Shown here: positions 12,146 through 19,708 of the stretch, in pieces
Position numbering within the stretch: position 1 is the stretch's first letter
Layout: each line of letters starts with the position of its first letter
IMG/VR virus record: IMGVR_UViG_3300007734_000513
Location: 1 to 25,648 of that record
Strand: one strand, 5' to 3'
DNA length: 25,648 nt
Source of the DNA: a virus
Program-made: the position numbers and the translations under genes
Notes under the pieces: generated by a model
The model's input: the letters and a program-made list of their open reading frames with translations, nothing else
Databases searched by the model: none
What the model was told of the DNA's origin: nothing

Positions 12146-14809
12146 ATGCCCTCATATTTACATCTTGCGTATCGACGCAACGCAAGGGCGGCTGCAAAAA
12201 ACTATACAGTTAAACCATCTGATAACCAAGAAGCAGTAAAAAAAGCTAGAGAAGATTTTAGTTTCTTTTGTGAGTATGTTGCTAATAAACCTCCAGCTTC
12301 TCATCATAAAGATTGGCATGGACACTTTGTAACAGGTGAAGATAGTGTCTGTTTAAAAAATATAGCCGGTCCTAATATTGATCTACTTGGTCCCCGTGGG
12401 CCATTAGCTGTATCTACACCGGTAGCTACTCCTAATGGATGGGTACCTATAGGTGAACTACAAGTTGGTGATATTGTCTTTTCTGAACATGGTCAATTAA
12501 CTGAAGTAGTAGGTATATCAGATTACGAAGAATCACTTACATGGGAAGTTGTCTTTACTGATGGCTCTTCTGTTCGTTGTGACGACCAACACCTATGGAA
12601 GGTGCGACGAATGGGAACAGACGGAAAAGGAGATTGGCGTAGCATGACACTTAATGAAATACGTACACAAAAAACAATAGGGATTAAAGGGAATGGTCGC
12701 CCTGGAGCGCTGACTCAAAGAATTACTGCAACTTGTGAACCAGGAGAAACACCTTGGTTAGACAGTAGAGGCTATCCTCGTTATCAGATTCCTGTCACAC
12801 AACCAGTTGAATATCCAGCAACAGAACTTCCTCTTGATCCATACTTATTAGGGGCATTGCTTGGTGATGGTTCTCTTAGTTCCAATAATCTTTCCTTGTG
12901 TAGTGCAGATCCAGAGATTGTTGAACGTTGTGCCTTAGGATTACCAGAAGATTATCGTTTTAAAAAAGTAGCAAAATATGGATATAATATCTCACATGTT
13001 AAAGGGGTTCTTGCTGGAGGAAAACCAAGTATTGTGCGAGAGATCCTAAAAACACTCGGGGTCTATGGTAAAACATCAATTGATAAGTTTATTCCTAAAT
13101 CTTATTTGACAGCATCGCTACCTGATCGAGAAGCCTTGCTACAAGGGCTGCTAGATACAGATGGTACTGTTGCATCTACAGGAGGGGTGTCGTTTTGTAC
13201 AACATCTACAGCTCTTGTTAGAGATGTAACAGAACTAGTTCAATCTCTCGGAGGGATAGCAACACAACGTGCGTCACAACTAAATACATATTTAAACAAA
13301 CATCAAGAGCGCGTACGTACGACAACACCGTCAGTTACTTTAGGTATTAAATTACCAGATAGCATTAAACCTTTTCACTTACATCGTAAAGCCCAGAGAT
13401 ATTCTCCTTGTACCAAGTATCTTCCTTGCCGCAGTATTAAAGATATTTGCCCATCAACAACAGAAAAAGTACGTTGTATTGAAGTAGCCAACACTTGTCA
13501 TACTTTTTTAACTAAAGATTATATTGTTAGTCACAATTCGGCAAAGTCAACGACCTTAGGTTTGTTTACTGCATGGGCTATTGGTGTACACACCACAGCT
13601 AAATTACCTTTACAAATTCTTTATCTTTCTTATACAGTTGAAATTGCACGTCCTAAATCAGCAGCAATTAAACGTATTATAGAAAGTCGTAAATATCAAG
13701 AAGTATTTCCGGCGGTCCGTTTATTAAAGAACGTAACAAGTAATGAATATTGGTCCATTGATCATAAATTTGCAGGCATTGATAACATCGGTGACGAGAT
13801 GTTTACTCTTTGTGCAGCTGGATTAAAAGGCTCTGTTACATCTAAACGTAGTCATTTATGTTTAATTGATGACTGTATAAAATCAGCAACAGATATAGCT
13901 AATCCTGATATACGTAAAGCAATGCAAGATAACTGGAATGCAGTTATCTCACCAACTATGTTTGAAGGAGGAAGAGCAATATGCTTAGGTACCAGATTTA
14001 GACATGATGATATACACGCTACTACTTTTAATGAACAAAATAACTGGCAACAAATTGTGTTGTCTGCTATCCAAACAGATCCTAAAACAGGGGATGAGAT
14101 TTCTTATTGGCCTGAAATGTGGTCATTGGACTACTTAAAAGAAAAGAAAAGGCAAGCACCTGTTGCATTTTCTTTTCAATACATGAATCAGATTGTTAGA
14201 CAAGGTGAATTATCCCTGGCGCCAGAGCTGATAGTAAAGGCGGAGATAGCAACTGAATTTGATACACTTGGTATAGGGGTAGATTTATCTGCCGGTATTA
14301 AAGAAAAGAATGACTACACCGTAATGGTCTTAGGTGGACGCATTGATGATCGTATTCATATCATTGATTACCGTAGGATACGAGCTATGGGTAACCTAGA
14401 AAAGCTAGATGAAATGAAAGAATTACTTAATGATTGGTCGATCATAGGAAAGGATGACAATGGAAACTACTTCCCAACCTTCTCTACTTGTGATATCTGG
14501 TCAGAAGCCGTCCAATACCAAGCTTCTCTCGAAGCCGACTTTAAGAGGATTTGCCTTAATGACGAAGGTCTGAACAACTTGATCTGGCACCCTGTCAAGG
14601 GATTCCGTGCAGACAAGCTGGCGCGGTTTAGGGGGATTATAGGCATGTTTGAAGAACGTAAAATAATCTTTAATCGTTTTCGGAACTTCACTAATCTCTT
14701 CGAGGAACTCACAAACTTCGGCGTGAGTAGTCATGATGATTGTGTGGATGCGTTGGTATGGCTAGTAAATGGATTGGCCAAAAAAGGAAAGCTCCAATTT
14801 GATTACTAG
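12146..14809 (+). CDS. terL: terminase large subunit containing an intein
   Basis: The packaging ATPase/nuclease that moves DNA into the prohead at the portal. The 887-residue precursor contains an intein at residues 86-464; splicing would give a 508-residue TerL, a normal size. The extein halves LLGPRG (80-85) and SAKST (465-469) join to the Walker A loop GPRGSAKST, a common terminase variant. Walker B is HLCLIDD (570-576) and coupling motif III is CLGTR (613-617). The RNase H-like nuclease shows an Asp in GVDLS (713) and the terminal HDDCVDAL motif (863-870). Without splicing the ATP-binding loop is split, so activity depends on the intein. The start ATG has no Shine-Dalgarno sequence; a weak TATATT box lies at 12119-12124. 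Confidence 0.92.
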   Translation: MPSYLHLAYRRNARAAAKNYTVKPSDNQEAVKKAREDFSFFCEYVANKPPASHHKDWHGHFVTGEDSVCLKNIAGPNIDLLGPRGPLAVSTPVATPNGWVPIGELQVGDIVFSEHGQLTEVVGISDYEESLTWEVVFTDGSSVRCDDQHLWKVRRMGTDGKGDWRSMTLNEIRTQKTIGIKGNGRPGALTQRITATCEPGETPWLDSRGYPRYQIPVTQPVEYPATELPLDPYLLGALLGDGSLSSNNLSLCSADPEIVERCALGLPEDYRFKKVAKYGYNISHVKGVLAGGKPSIVREILKTLGVYGKTSIDKFIPKSYLTASLPDREALLQGLLDTDGTVASTGGVSFCTTSTALVRDVTELVQSLGGIATQRASQLNTYLNKHQERVRTTTPSVTLGIKLPDSIKPFHLHRKAQRYSPCTKYLPCRSIKDICPSTTEKVRCIEVANTCHTFLTKDYIVSHNSAKSTTLGLFTAWAIGVHTTAKLPLQILYLSYTVEIARPKSAAIKRIIESRKYQEVFPAVRLLKNVTSNEYWSIDHKFAGIDNIGDEMFTLCAAGLKGSVTSKRSHLCLIDDCIKSATDIANPDIRKAMQDNWNAVISPTMFEGGRAICLGTRFRHDDIHATTFNEQNNWQQIVLSAIQTDPKTGDEISYWPEMWSLDYLKEKKRQAPVAFSFQYMNQIVRQGELSLAPELIVKAEIATEFDTLGIGVDLSAGIKEKNDYTVMVLGGRIDDRIHIIDYRRIRAMGNLEKLDEMKELLNDWSIIGKDDNGNYFPTFSTCDIWSEAVQYQASLEADFKRICLNDEGLNNLIWHPVKGFRADKLARFRGIIGMFEERKIIFNRFRNFTNLFEELTNFGVSSHDDCVDALVWLVNGLAKKGKLQFDY
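12401..13537 (+). mobile_element. intein with LAGLIDADG homing endonuclease in terL, class-3-like
   Basis: A 379-residue in-frame element (P86-N464 of the precursor) inside the Walker A loop. Block A is LAVSTPVATPNGWVPIGELQ followed by VGDIVF. Block B ends H149-L-W151, with Trp two residues after the His. Block F carries VRCIEV (Cys444). Block G is VSHN (461-464), followed by Ser +1. A Pro in position 1 instead of Cys/Ser/Ala, with the Trp and block F Cys, matches the class 3 mechanism known from mycobacteriophage DnaB inteins. Class 3 usually has Thr at G:5; here it is Ser462. Two dodecapeptide motifs, LLGALLGDG (234-242) and LLQGLLDTDG (331-340), mark a LAGLIDADG homing endonuclease, so the element may still be mobile. 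Confidence 0.9.
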
Positions 14810-14845
14810 ACCTTAGAATAGTAGCAGAAAGAACAGGCTGACGCA

Positions 14846-15121
14846 TTGGGACCCGAACTCTTGCTGGTTATTATTGGCTTTTCGGTACCAGCTGTTACTG
14901 GTGTTGGGTGGGTGACGAATAAATTGTTAGGCCGCTTTCATGAACGCATCCTTCGTGTGGAAAAACGAATGGACAACACCGATGCCGATCTGAATTCCAT
15001 GTATCATCGTTTACCTATTGAGTATGTTCTTAAGGTTGATTTTTTAAGAGAGATGCAACAAATGCAGGATAATTTTAAACAGATTAATATTAAACTTGAT
15101 AAACTAATTGAAAAGCTATAA
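14846..15121 (+). CDS. small one-helix membrane protein with coiled coil (91 aa)
   Basis: It begins at TTG 14846. Residues ~4-23 form a hydrophobic membrane helix (ELLLVIIGFSVPAVTGVGWV). A basic junction follows (NKLLGRFHER), then an extended charged helix with heptad-like Leu/Ile positions, ending QINIKLDKLIEKL. The layout suits an inner-membrane anchored phage protein such as a holin-like or spanin-like lysis factor; a virion membrane-contact protein is also possible. No diagnostic motif separates these. Beginning at the internal ATG (MDNTDADL) would remove the membrane helix, so TTG is favoured. A TAGAAT box lies 32 nt before the start. The next gene begins 4 nt after its stop. Confidence 0.58.
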   Translation: MGPELLLVIIGFSVPAVTGVGWVTNKLLGRFHERILRVEKRMDNTDADLNSMYHRLPIEYVLKVDFLREMQQMQDNFKQINIKLDKLIEKL

Positions 15122-15125
15122 CCAG

Positions 15126-15308
15126 ATGAATTACACCCTTGAAGTTCAAGAAGACGTCAACGGAGATTATTTTATTGAATTTCCCACTGAAATAGCAGAA
15201 GCCCTTGATTGGAAAGAAGGAGATGTTTTAGAATGGAAACTTAAAGGTCAGTGTGTTATTTTATCAAAACTTAATGATCCAACAGGATACGAAGTAATAG
15301 AAGAATAG
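15126..15308 (+). CDS. AbrB-like small protein (60 aa)
   Basis: From ATG 15126 the 60-residue product shows the swapped-hairpin AbrB/SpoVT pattern: a beta strand ending in GDYFIEFPTEIAEALDW, then KEGDVLEWKLKGQCVILSKL. The FP.E....L.W.EGD.L.W signature matches AbrB-type antitoxins and transcription regulators, and similar short proteins occur (from memory) in cyanophages. The usual basic DNA-contact residues are sparse; the protein is acidic overall (EVQEDVNGD at the start, EVIEE at the end). It might thus be a protein-binding relative instead of a classic repressor. No toxin partner is adjacent. A longer frame from 15108 overlaps the membrane-protein gene and is not preferred. Confidence 0.68.
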   Translation: MNYTLEVQEDVNGDYFIEFPTEIAEALDWKEGDVLEWKLKGQCVILSKLNDPTGYEVIEE

Positions 15309-15310
15309 GT

Positions 15311-15319
15311 TGATAGAAT
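15311..15319 (+). promoter_or_regulatory. extended -10-like box TGATAGAAT
   Basis: Identical to the box at 7185-7193 and placed 28 nt (TAGAAT to ATG) before the gene at 15342. No -35 is apparent. Confidence 0.4.
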
Positions 15320-15341
15320 AGAAACAATAATAAATAGATAG

Positions 15342-16208
15342 ATGAGAGTAAGCGGGTTTCAAAATATTCCAGGTGCTCCTGGAAATTTACAGTCTTTTAA
15401 TACAACAGAAATTCCACCCAGGGCACCTATGACTTTTGGTGGTAGTGGGGCTGAAACCCAAATAGCTAATGCATTTACTGATTGGTTATTTGGTAAAAAA
15501 TCGTTGTCTGATATAGTTGCTCCAGGTGTAGATAAAACTTTAAAAAAGATTCCTGATCCTACACAAATTAATGGTTCCCCTGGTATTCGTGACACTCGAA
15601 ACAAACAACAACAAATAATTGATCAGCTTCGTAAAGGTCAATCTTTTGTCCCAGAAGAAAACACTTTTCTTGCACAAGCTTTTCCAGGGGGACAAAACAT
15701 AGGTAATGTTGGTGGGATGATGCAGCCCCCACAAGAATTTATACCTATGGCAAATTTTGAAGGATATGGACCTCCTCAACCAACAGGGCCTTCACCGGAA
15801 CAGTTAAAAGCTTTGCAGACATATGAGGCTGCTAAGCAACAAAAAGAAGCTCAAAATGCAGCAATTCTTCAACAAGGAATACAAGCTAGAAATCAAATGT
15901 TAGAGAAACCACCTATGTCTTCTAAACCAGTGTATTTAAATATTAATGCAGTGCCTACAGGACTAGAATCTGTGGGGGCAGGAGCCGAGCTTGACCTTGG
16001 ACGTAATCAAAAGCTTAATTTTGGAGGCATGTTTACCCCTGGATATACAGAGCAAGGAGTTCAAATTCCTCAAGGATACACATTAAAAGCTGGTTATGGC
16101 ACTCCAAGTCTTGATATAAATGTAAACTATAGAGAAGGTAGGCGAGGATTCGGATCACCACAAGGTGGGGCCTTTGGTGCCGAAGCAATGTATAACACTC
16201 GTTTTTAA
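15342..16208 (+). CDS. Pro/Gln-rich virion-type protein with beta-rich C-terminus (288 aa)
   Basis: No family recognised. Residues ~1-200 are Pro/Gly/Gln-rich, with extended segments such as GFQNIPGAPGNLQSF and a Gln/Ala helix near 160-190. The last ~85 residues change character. They show short alternating hydrophobic/polar strands separated by Gly-rich turns (LESVGAGAELDLGRNQKLNF, YTLKAGYGTPSLDINVNY) and end in NTRF. The C-terminal aromatic residue and alternating strands resemble outer-membrane beta-barrel repeats, though a phage fibre or tip domain could look the same. A TGATAGAAT box precedes the gene. It lies immediately before the portal gene. Confidence 0.58.
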   Translation: MRVSGFQNIPGAPGNLQSFNTTEIPPRAPMTFGGSGAETQIANAFTDWLFGKKSLSDIVAPGVDKTLKKIPDPTQINGSPGIRDTRNKQQQIIDQLRKGQSFVPEENTFLAQAFPGGQNIGNVGGMMQPPQEFIPMANFEGYGPPQPTGPSPEQLKALQTYEAAKQQKEAQNAAILQQGIQARNQMLEKPPMSSKPVYLNINAVPTGLESVGAGAELDLGRNQKLNFGGMFTPGYTEQGVQIPQGYTLKAGYGTPSLDINVNYREGRRGFGSPQGGAFGAEAMYNTRF

Positions 16209-16232
16209 ACTTCAAAAAGCCAATAAAGATGC

Positions 16233-16238
16233 TAAGAT
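16233..16238 (+). promoter_or_regulatory. -10-like box TAAGAT before portal
   Basis: TGCTAAGAT at 16230-16238 places a TAAGAT box 35 nt before GTG 16268 and carries the TG extension seen at other gaps. No -35 is recognised. Confidence 0.3.
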
Positions 16239-16267
16239 TTACAAAACTAAACCCTAATAACTAATCT

Positions 16268-18556
16268 GTGGACGCTAACTCTCGCCTAAAAGAAATTGTT
16301 GATTCCTATCTTGAGAAAGATGGTGGAGCAAATATTGACACAGGTATTGTTGCGTCTCACGTAGCACAAATGAAACTCTTTGGTATTCGCCAAGGGGTAG
16401 AATTTTTTCCTTCTCAAGATAACTTTGGTAATCAACGCAAAGATTTTGTCGATAGAGTACTTAAATACAACAGGATGGATACACGCCTAGATTCAATCTG
16501 GGAGTATTTCCTGTGTGATGGACAAGGTTTGTTTTATATTAGACCTACTGAGTCTAATTACCGACTTTACTTTTTTCGTCAACATGAATATCGTTCTTAC
16601 TATGGCATCAATGGTGAGTTAGAAGAAGTAATTATTATCTATAGTTATAAAGTAAGGCAGGGAACAGGCTTTAGCGATGGTGTTAACATTACCAATATCT
16701 CAGGTACTGCTATTACTGGACCACAAGGAGCCAAGCGATACATTAAATTATCGATTAAAGATAAGGTAATTGAAGAAACACATAGTGAAGGAGAGATGTC
16801 CTTTGACTTACCTAGTTATAATGTCCCAGGACGTACTCAAACATTCAGAAATACACTCGGATTTATTCCCTGTGTAGAAATATTTAATAGTCCTAAGGGG
16901 TTTTCTAACGAAGGAGTAGGTGAATTTGACGCTTTAGCCAATCATATTGTCACGCATGACGAAATGGTACGCACTATGCGTAAGAATGTACAGTTTTTTG
17001 GTAATCCAACCCTTCTCTCGTCAAGGCCTAAGACAGATCTGATGGAATCTGGGTCGGATTCAACGGTTCAACGTCCTTCTATCGCAGCAAATTCCGGTTT
17101 TACTGGATTAGGGGCCTTAAGTCAATCAAGATTTAAGTCTGATCCACTCTCTAGGGGTATGGATGGACAAATTAGGGTGCCTAGGGTGATTGCTAACCTG
17201 GAACCTAATGACCGTGTTGGCTATATTGTCCCAGATGCTATCACTGGTGACCAAAATAACTTTGCACGTCAGTATCGAGAAGAAATACGGACAGCTTTAG
17301 GGGGTGTAGACGATCTTTCTATCTCCGCTGGTATCACAGCAACAGAATACAAGTCATTATTCGGTCGTGTATCAGCAACATCTAAGAAAAAAGCAAATGC
17401 TATTTATACATATGGTATTTGTAGGTGTTTAGAGTTAATCATCTATCAAGAAGAGCGTTTGTTCCGTGATACTTTAGCTGCTGCCACAGGAATTGAAAAG
17501 CCAGTTGAACCAACAGAGAACGCATCCAAAGAAGAAATTGATTTATACGAAGCAAGTTTAAAAGGATTTGAAGAAAAAATTAAACAAATAATGAAGGCAT
17601 GTGTAGAGACACAACATATACCTACAGGAGTCATTGGCCTAATACCAGACGGGGATCTGACCATGCTTTGGCGTTGGTTAGGTCCTGTTTACGAAGACTC
17701 TACACAGGATATACTTAATAATTCTATCGTGGTACGTAACCTCCAAGAATTAGGTGTTGATAGTATTGAAGCACTGAAGTACCTCTTCCCGTCAAAAACG
17801 GATGAGGAGCGGGCCGCGATGTTATCGGGGTTTCCGTTCAGGATGGTCAACGAATTGCAAGGTGCTTACTCAGCTTTTGCAAAATTAGTGGGGGGCATGA
17901 TGCAGACCCCTCACCCGCAGTCACCAGATTTACCGATGGCTGCGGACCCACGTCTCGACCTTACACCTTATCTGTATCGCACCTTAGAAGCATTACAAAA
18001 GGAGATGAGTTATGCAGGACGCTACCGTCCAATCGATCCCACAGATGAGCCAAGTACCAACAGCAGTAGCACCAAGCAGCTACGTGGCAGTACCAGCGCC
18101 TCAGGCTCCAGCACAGAGCTACCAGGGACCGATCAATTACCAAGTGGGTACCAGCTACCCCCAAGCGGTGCCACAAGCACCTATCAGCTACCAATCAAGC
18201 CCTACTCAGTACGCCCCCCAATCCCAACCGGCGGCACCCCAGAGCAGCCCATGGGAATCGGCGTTCAACAAAGTGGTGGGTCTGCTGAGCGCACCAGTCC
18301 AATCCCCGTTCCAGGGTCAACCCTCGGCTCCGACGCCAACATACGCCCCGGCCAATTACGGTCAGACGTACAACGGCCAACCTATGCCCAGCTTGGGGAC
18401 GCAGACCTCGTATCCCAACCAGGAATACTCAGCCAATTATTCCCAAACCTCCTCCAGTCCCTCACTGGCGGACGTAGCGGATTACCTGGGCCTGAGCAAC
18501 GAAAGCCGCCAGGTGATCGACGCGTTCGGGGTAGAAGCACCAGCCGTCCTAAATAA
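16268..18556 (+). CDS. portal protein (762 aa) with long overprinted C-terminal tail
   Basis: Portal subunits form the dodecameric ring at one capsid vertex through which TerL pumps DNA. The call rests on position after terL and before a scaffold-like gene and the capsid gene, on size, and on a core typical of portals. That core has an N-terminal helical part, a beta wing around residues ~80-130 (WEYFLCDGQGLFYIRPTESN, YRSYYGINGELEEVIIIYSY), a middle with EEIRTALGGVDDLSISAGIT and TEYKSLFGRVSATSKKKANA, and a helical C-terminal domain to ~residue 580. The start is GTG 16268. Residues ~582-762 are Pro/Ser/Gly/Thr-rich, low in hydrophobics and probably disordered. They are encoded where another gene reads a different frame from 18012. 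The true end of the folded portal may thus be near residue 580. Confidence 0.78.
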   Translation: MDANSRLKEIVDSYLEKDGGANIDTGIVASHVAQMKLFGIRQGVEFFPSQDNFGNQRKDFVDRVLKYNRMDTRLDSIWEYFLCDGQGLFYIRPTESNYRLYFFRQHEYRSYYGINGELEEVIIIYSYKVRQGTGFSDGVNITNISGTAITGPQGAKRYIKLSIKDKVIEETHSEGEMSFDLPSYNVPGRTQTFRNTLGFIPCVEIFNSPKGFSNEGVGEFDALANHIVTHDEMVRTMRKNVQFFGNPTLLSSRPKTDLMESGSDSTVQRPSIAANSGFTGLGALSQSRFKSDPLSRGMDGQIRVPRVIANLEPNDRVGYIVPDAITGDQNNFARQYREEIRTALGGVDDLSISAGITATEYKSLFGRVSATSKKKANAIYTYGICRCLELIIYQEERLFRDTLAAATGIEKPVEPTENASKEEIDLYEASLKGFEEKIKQIMKACVETQHIPTGVIGLIPDGDLTMLWRWLGPVYEDSTQDILNNSIVVRNLQELGVDSIEALKYLFPSKTDEERAAMLSGFPFRMVNELQGAYSAFAKLVGGMMQTPHPQSPDLPMAADPRLDLTPYLYRTLEALQKEMSYAGRYRPIDPTDEPSTNSSSTKQLRGSTSASGSSTELPGTDQLPSGYQLPPSGATSTYQLPIKPYSVRPPIPTGGTPEQPMGIGVQQSGGSAERTSPIPVPGSTLGSDANIRPGQLRSDVQRPTYAQLGDADLVSQPGILSQLFPNLLQSLTGGRSGLPGPEQRKPPGDRRVRGRSTSRPK
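17999..18004 (+). promoter_or_regulatory. Shine-Dalgarno for overlapping gene at 18012
   Basis: AAGGAG within an AAAAGGAG run stands 7 nt before ATG 18012, inside the portal coding sequence. Because good ribosome binding sites are rare in this window, it is strong support that translation starts at 18012. Confidence 0.7.
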
Positions 18557-18980
18557 CTATGCTCTCCAACTGGAAAGCATGTTGGATAGTGCAGTTGCAT
18601 GGGGCTCTAAAGCCAGCGGTTTACTGCATGGCTACGCCAACTTTGCTGTAAATGAGCACCAAGAGAATCTCGCTTATAACGAAATTCTGACTAATCCTGA
18701 TGTACTGAGTGACTACACTTTGAAGTTCTTCGGTCCTGAAGGTCCTTATCCTGTATATGAAAGTGAGGGCGAATTGGAAACACCTGGTTATCGCACAGAG
18801 CAAGTAGTACCTGGGTATGGGAATTTCCCTGCACCTCCTGAGGCTGCTGGCCCACAACAACCCCAAAACTTCTGGGGTGGCTTCAATGAAATCATGGCAC
18901 GAGATCCCCAGAATGCCTGGCGTGTTCTCAACCAAGCTCAACCCAATACTGTAGCTAACAAGCTATTTGTAATGGAGTGA
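18012..18980 (+). CDS. scaffold-like capsid assembly protein (322 aa), overlaps portal by 545 nt
   Basis: ATG 18012 lies inside the portal gene in another frame and has an AAGGAG 7 nt upstream. Residues ~1-150 are Pro/Gln/Ser/Ala/Tyr-rich and probably disordered (VAVPAPQAPAQSYQGPINYQ). Residues ~155-235 are folded and helical (SLADVADYLGLSNESRQVID, LNNYALQLESMLDSAVAWG), followed by Pro-rich linkers and a C-terminal helix (RDPQNAWRVLNQAQPNTVAN). A disordered Pro/Gln-rich part plus helical segments, placed between portal and capsid genes, matches scaffolding proteins, which shape the prohead and then leave. No protease motif is seen. Amino-acid pattern and ribosome binding site make this the more convincing frame in the overlap. 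Confidence 0.72.
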   Translation: MQDATVQSIPQMSQVPTAVAPSSYVAVPAPQAPAQSYQGPINYQVGTSYPQAVPQAPISYQSSPTQYAPQSQPAAPQSSPWESAFNKVVGLLSAPVQSPFQGQPSAPTPTYAPANYGQTYNGQPMPSLGTQTSYPNQEYSANYSQTSSSPSLADVADYLGLSNESRQVIDAFGVEAPAVLNNYALQLESMLDSAVAWGSKASGLLHGYANFAVNEHQENLAYNEILTNPDVLSDYTLKFFGPEGPYPVYESEGELETPGYRTEQVVPGYGNFPAPPEAAGPQQPQNFWGGFNEIMARDPQNAWRVLNQAQPNTVANKLFVME

Positions 18981-18983
18981 AGA

Positions 18984-19613
18984 ATGTTGAAACTTGCTGG
19001 TAAATATGCGAATACGATCAGCAGAAACCCAGTAGCTTCTGCAGTGGCTGGCGGTCTTGGTGCCGCTGGCCTTGCTACCTTAGGAAACATCGTTTCTGGG
19101 GAAGCTTCTGAAGAAGACCCTGGTCGATTAGGCATTGAAGCATTAGGTGCAGGTGCACTGGGAACTGCTTTAGGTACACAGATTCCTGGCCTTCGAGGAC
19201 GAGCAGCACTTGCAATGCGTAATGTGGGTGCAGTTGGCCTCCAAAATCCAGGTGCTGTTGCACGTCGAGCAAAAATGTCACCTGCCGAGATTCAGTCAGC
19301 TGAGTTTGCTAACGAGATTTTAAACTCAGCCGTTCGAGAAGGTACTGATCCCAATACCTTGAGGCGCGACCTTAAAACAAGTATGCGTAGAAGTCAAACA
19401 CTTATTAACACTGCCGGAATTCCACTTGGGTTAACAGCTGCAGGTGGACTTGGCGGTATGATTGGTGGGGGTACATCAGATCTAGCACAATTTATTGGTG
19501 TGCCAGGCTTTACAGATCAACGCATTGATCCCGAATCTTATGGATCTAGCAATTCACCAGGTGCCCGGTACAAACAAACAACAGGCACTGCAGGTATTAT
19601 CTATCCACGATAG
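18984..19613 (+). CDS. Gly/Ala-rich hydrophobic virion-type protein (209 aa)
   Basis: Starts 3 nt after the scaffold-like gene. Residues ~16-37, ~49-68 and ~145-165 are Gly/Ala/Leu-rich hydrophobic stretches (VASAVAGGLGAAGLATLGNI, GIEALGAGALGTALG, LTAAGGLGGMIGGG). Between them is a basic Ala/Arg-rich helical part (RGRAALAMRNVGAVG onward, then LRRDLKTSMRRSQTL). The tail is polar and Gly/Ser/Thr-rich. The N-terminus MLKLAGKYAN resembles that of the 193-aa protein at 5594, and the GxxxG helices echo the whole 5594-9232 block. An internal capsid protein packaged with the scaffold is a reasonable guess; no enzymatic motif is present. Confidence 0.6.
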   Translation: MLKLAGKYANTISRNPVASAVAGGLGAAGLATLGNIVSGEASEEDPGRLGIEALGAGALGTALGTQIPGLRGRAALAMRNVGAVGLQNPGAVARRAKMSPAEIQSAEFANEILNSAVREGTDPNTLRRDLKTSMRRSQTLINTAGIPLGLTAAGGLGGMIGGGTSDLAQFIGVPGFTDQRIDPESYGSSNSPGARYKQTTGTAGIIYPR

Positions 19614-19626
19614 TTAAATTAATACC

Positions 19627-19708
19627 TGCTAAAATTTTCATAGATAAAGACAGTTGTACGTCTGAATCTTTTCACCATACATCCTGCAATATAGGAGGAT
19701 AAACTAAA
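19627..19708 (+). promoter_or_regulatory. capsid gene promoter box, leader and strong Shine-Dalgarno
   Basis: TGCTAAAAT at 19627-19635 is an extended -10-like box. It would give the longest leader in the window, about 70 nt. The leader ends with AGGAGG (19693-19698), a perfect anti-rRNA match 10 nt before GTG 19709. A small AGAC/GTCT stem lies near 19647-19662. The arrangement fits high expression of the capsid gene. Confidence 0.55.

Noticed and set aside
12401-13537. Interpretation of the terL insertion as a group I intron or frameshifted duplicate
   Set aside because: The frame is continuous, and the insert carries intein blocks A, B, F, G and two LAGLIDADG motifs, so it is spliced as protein.
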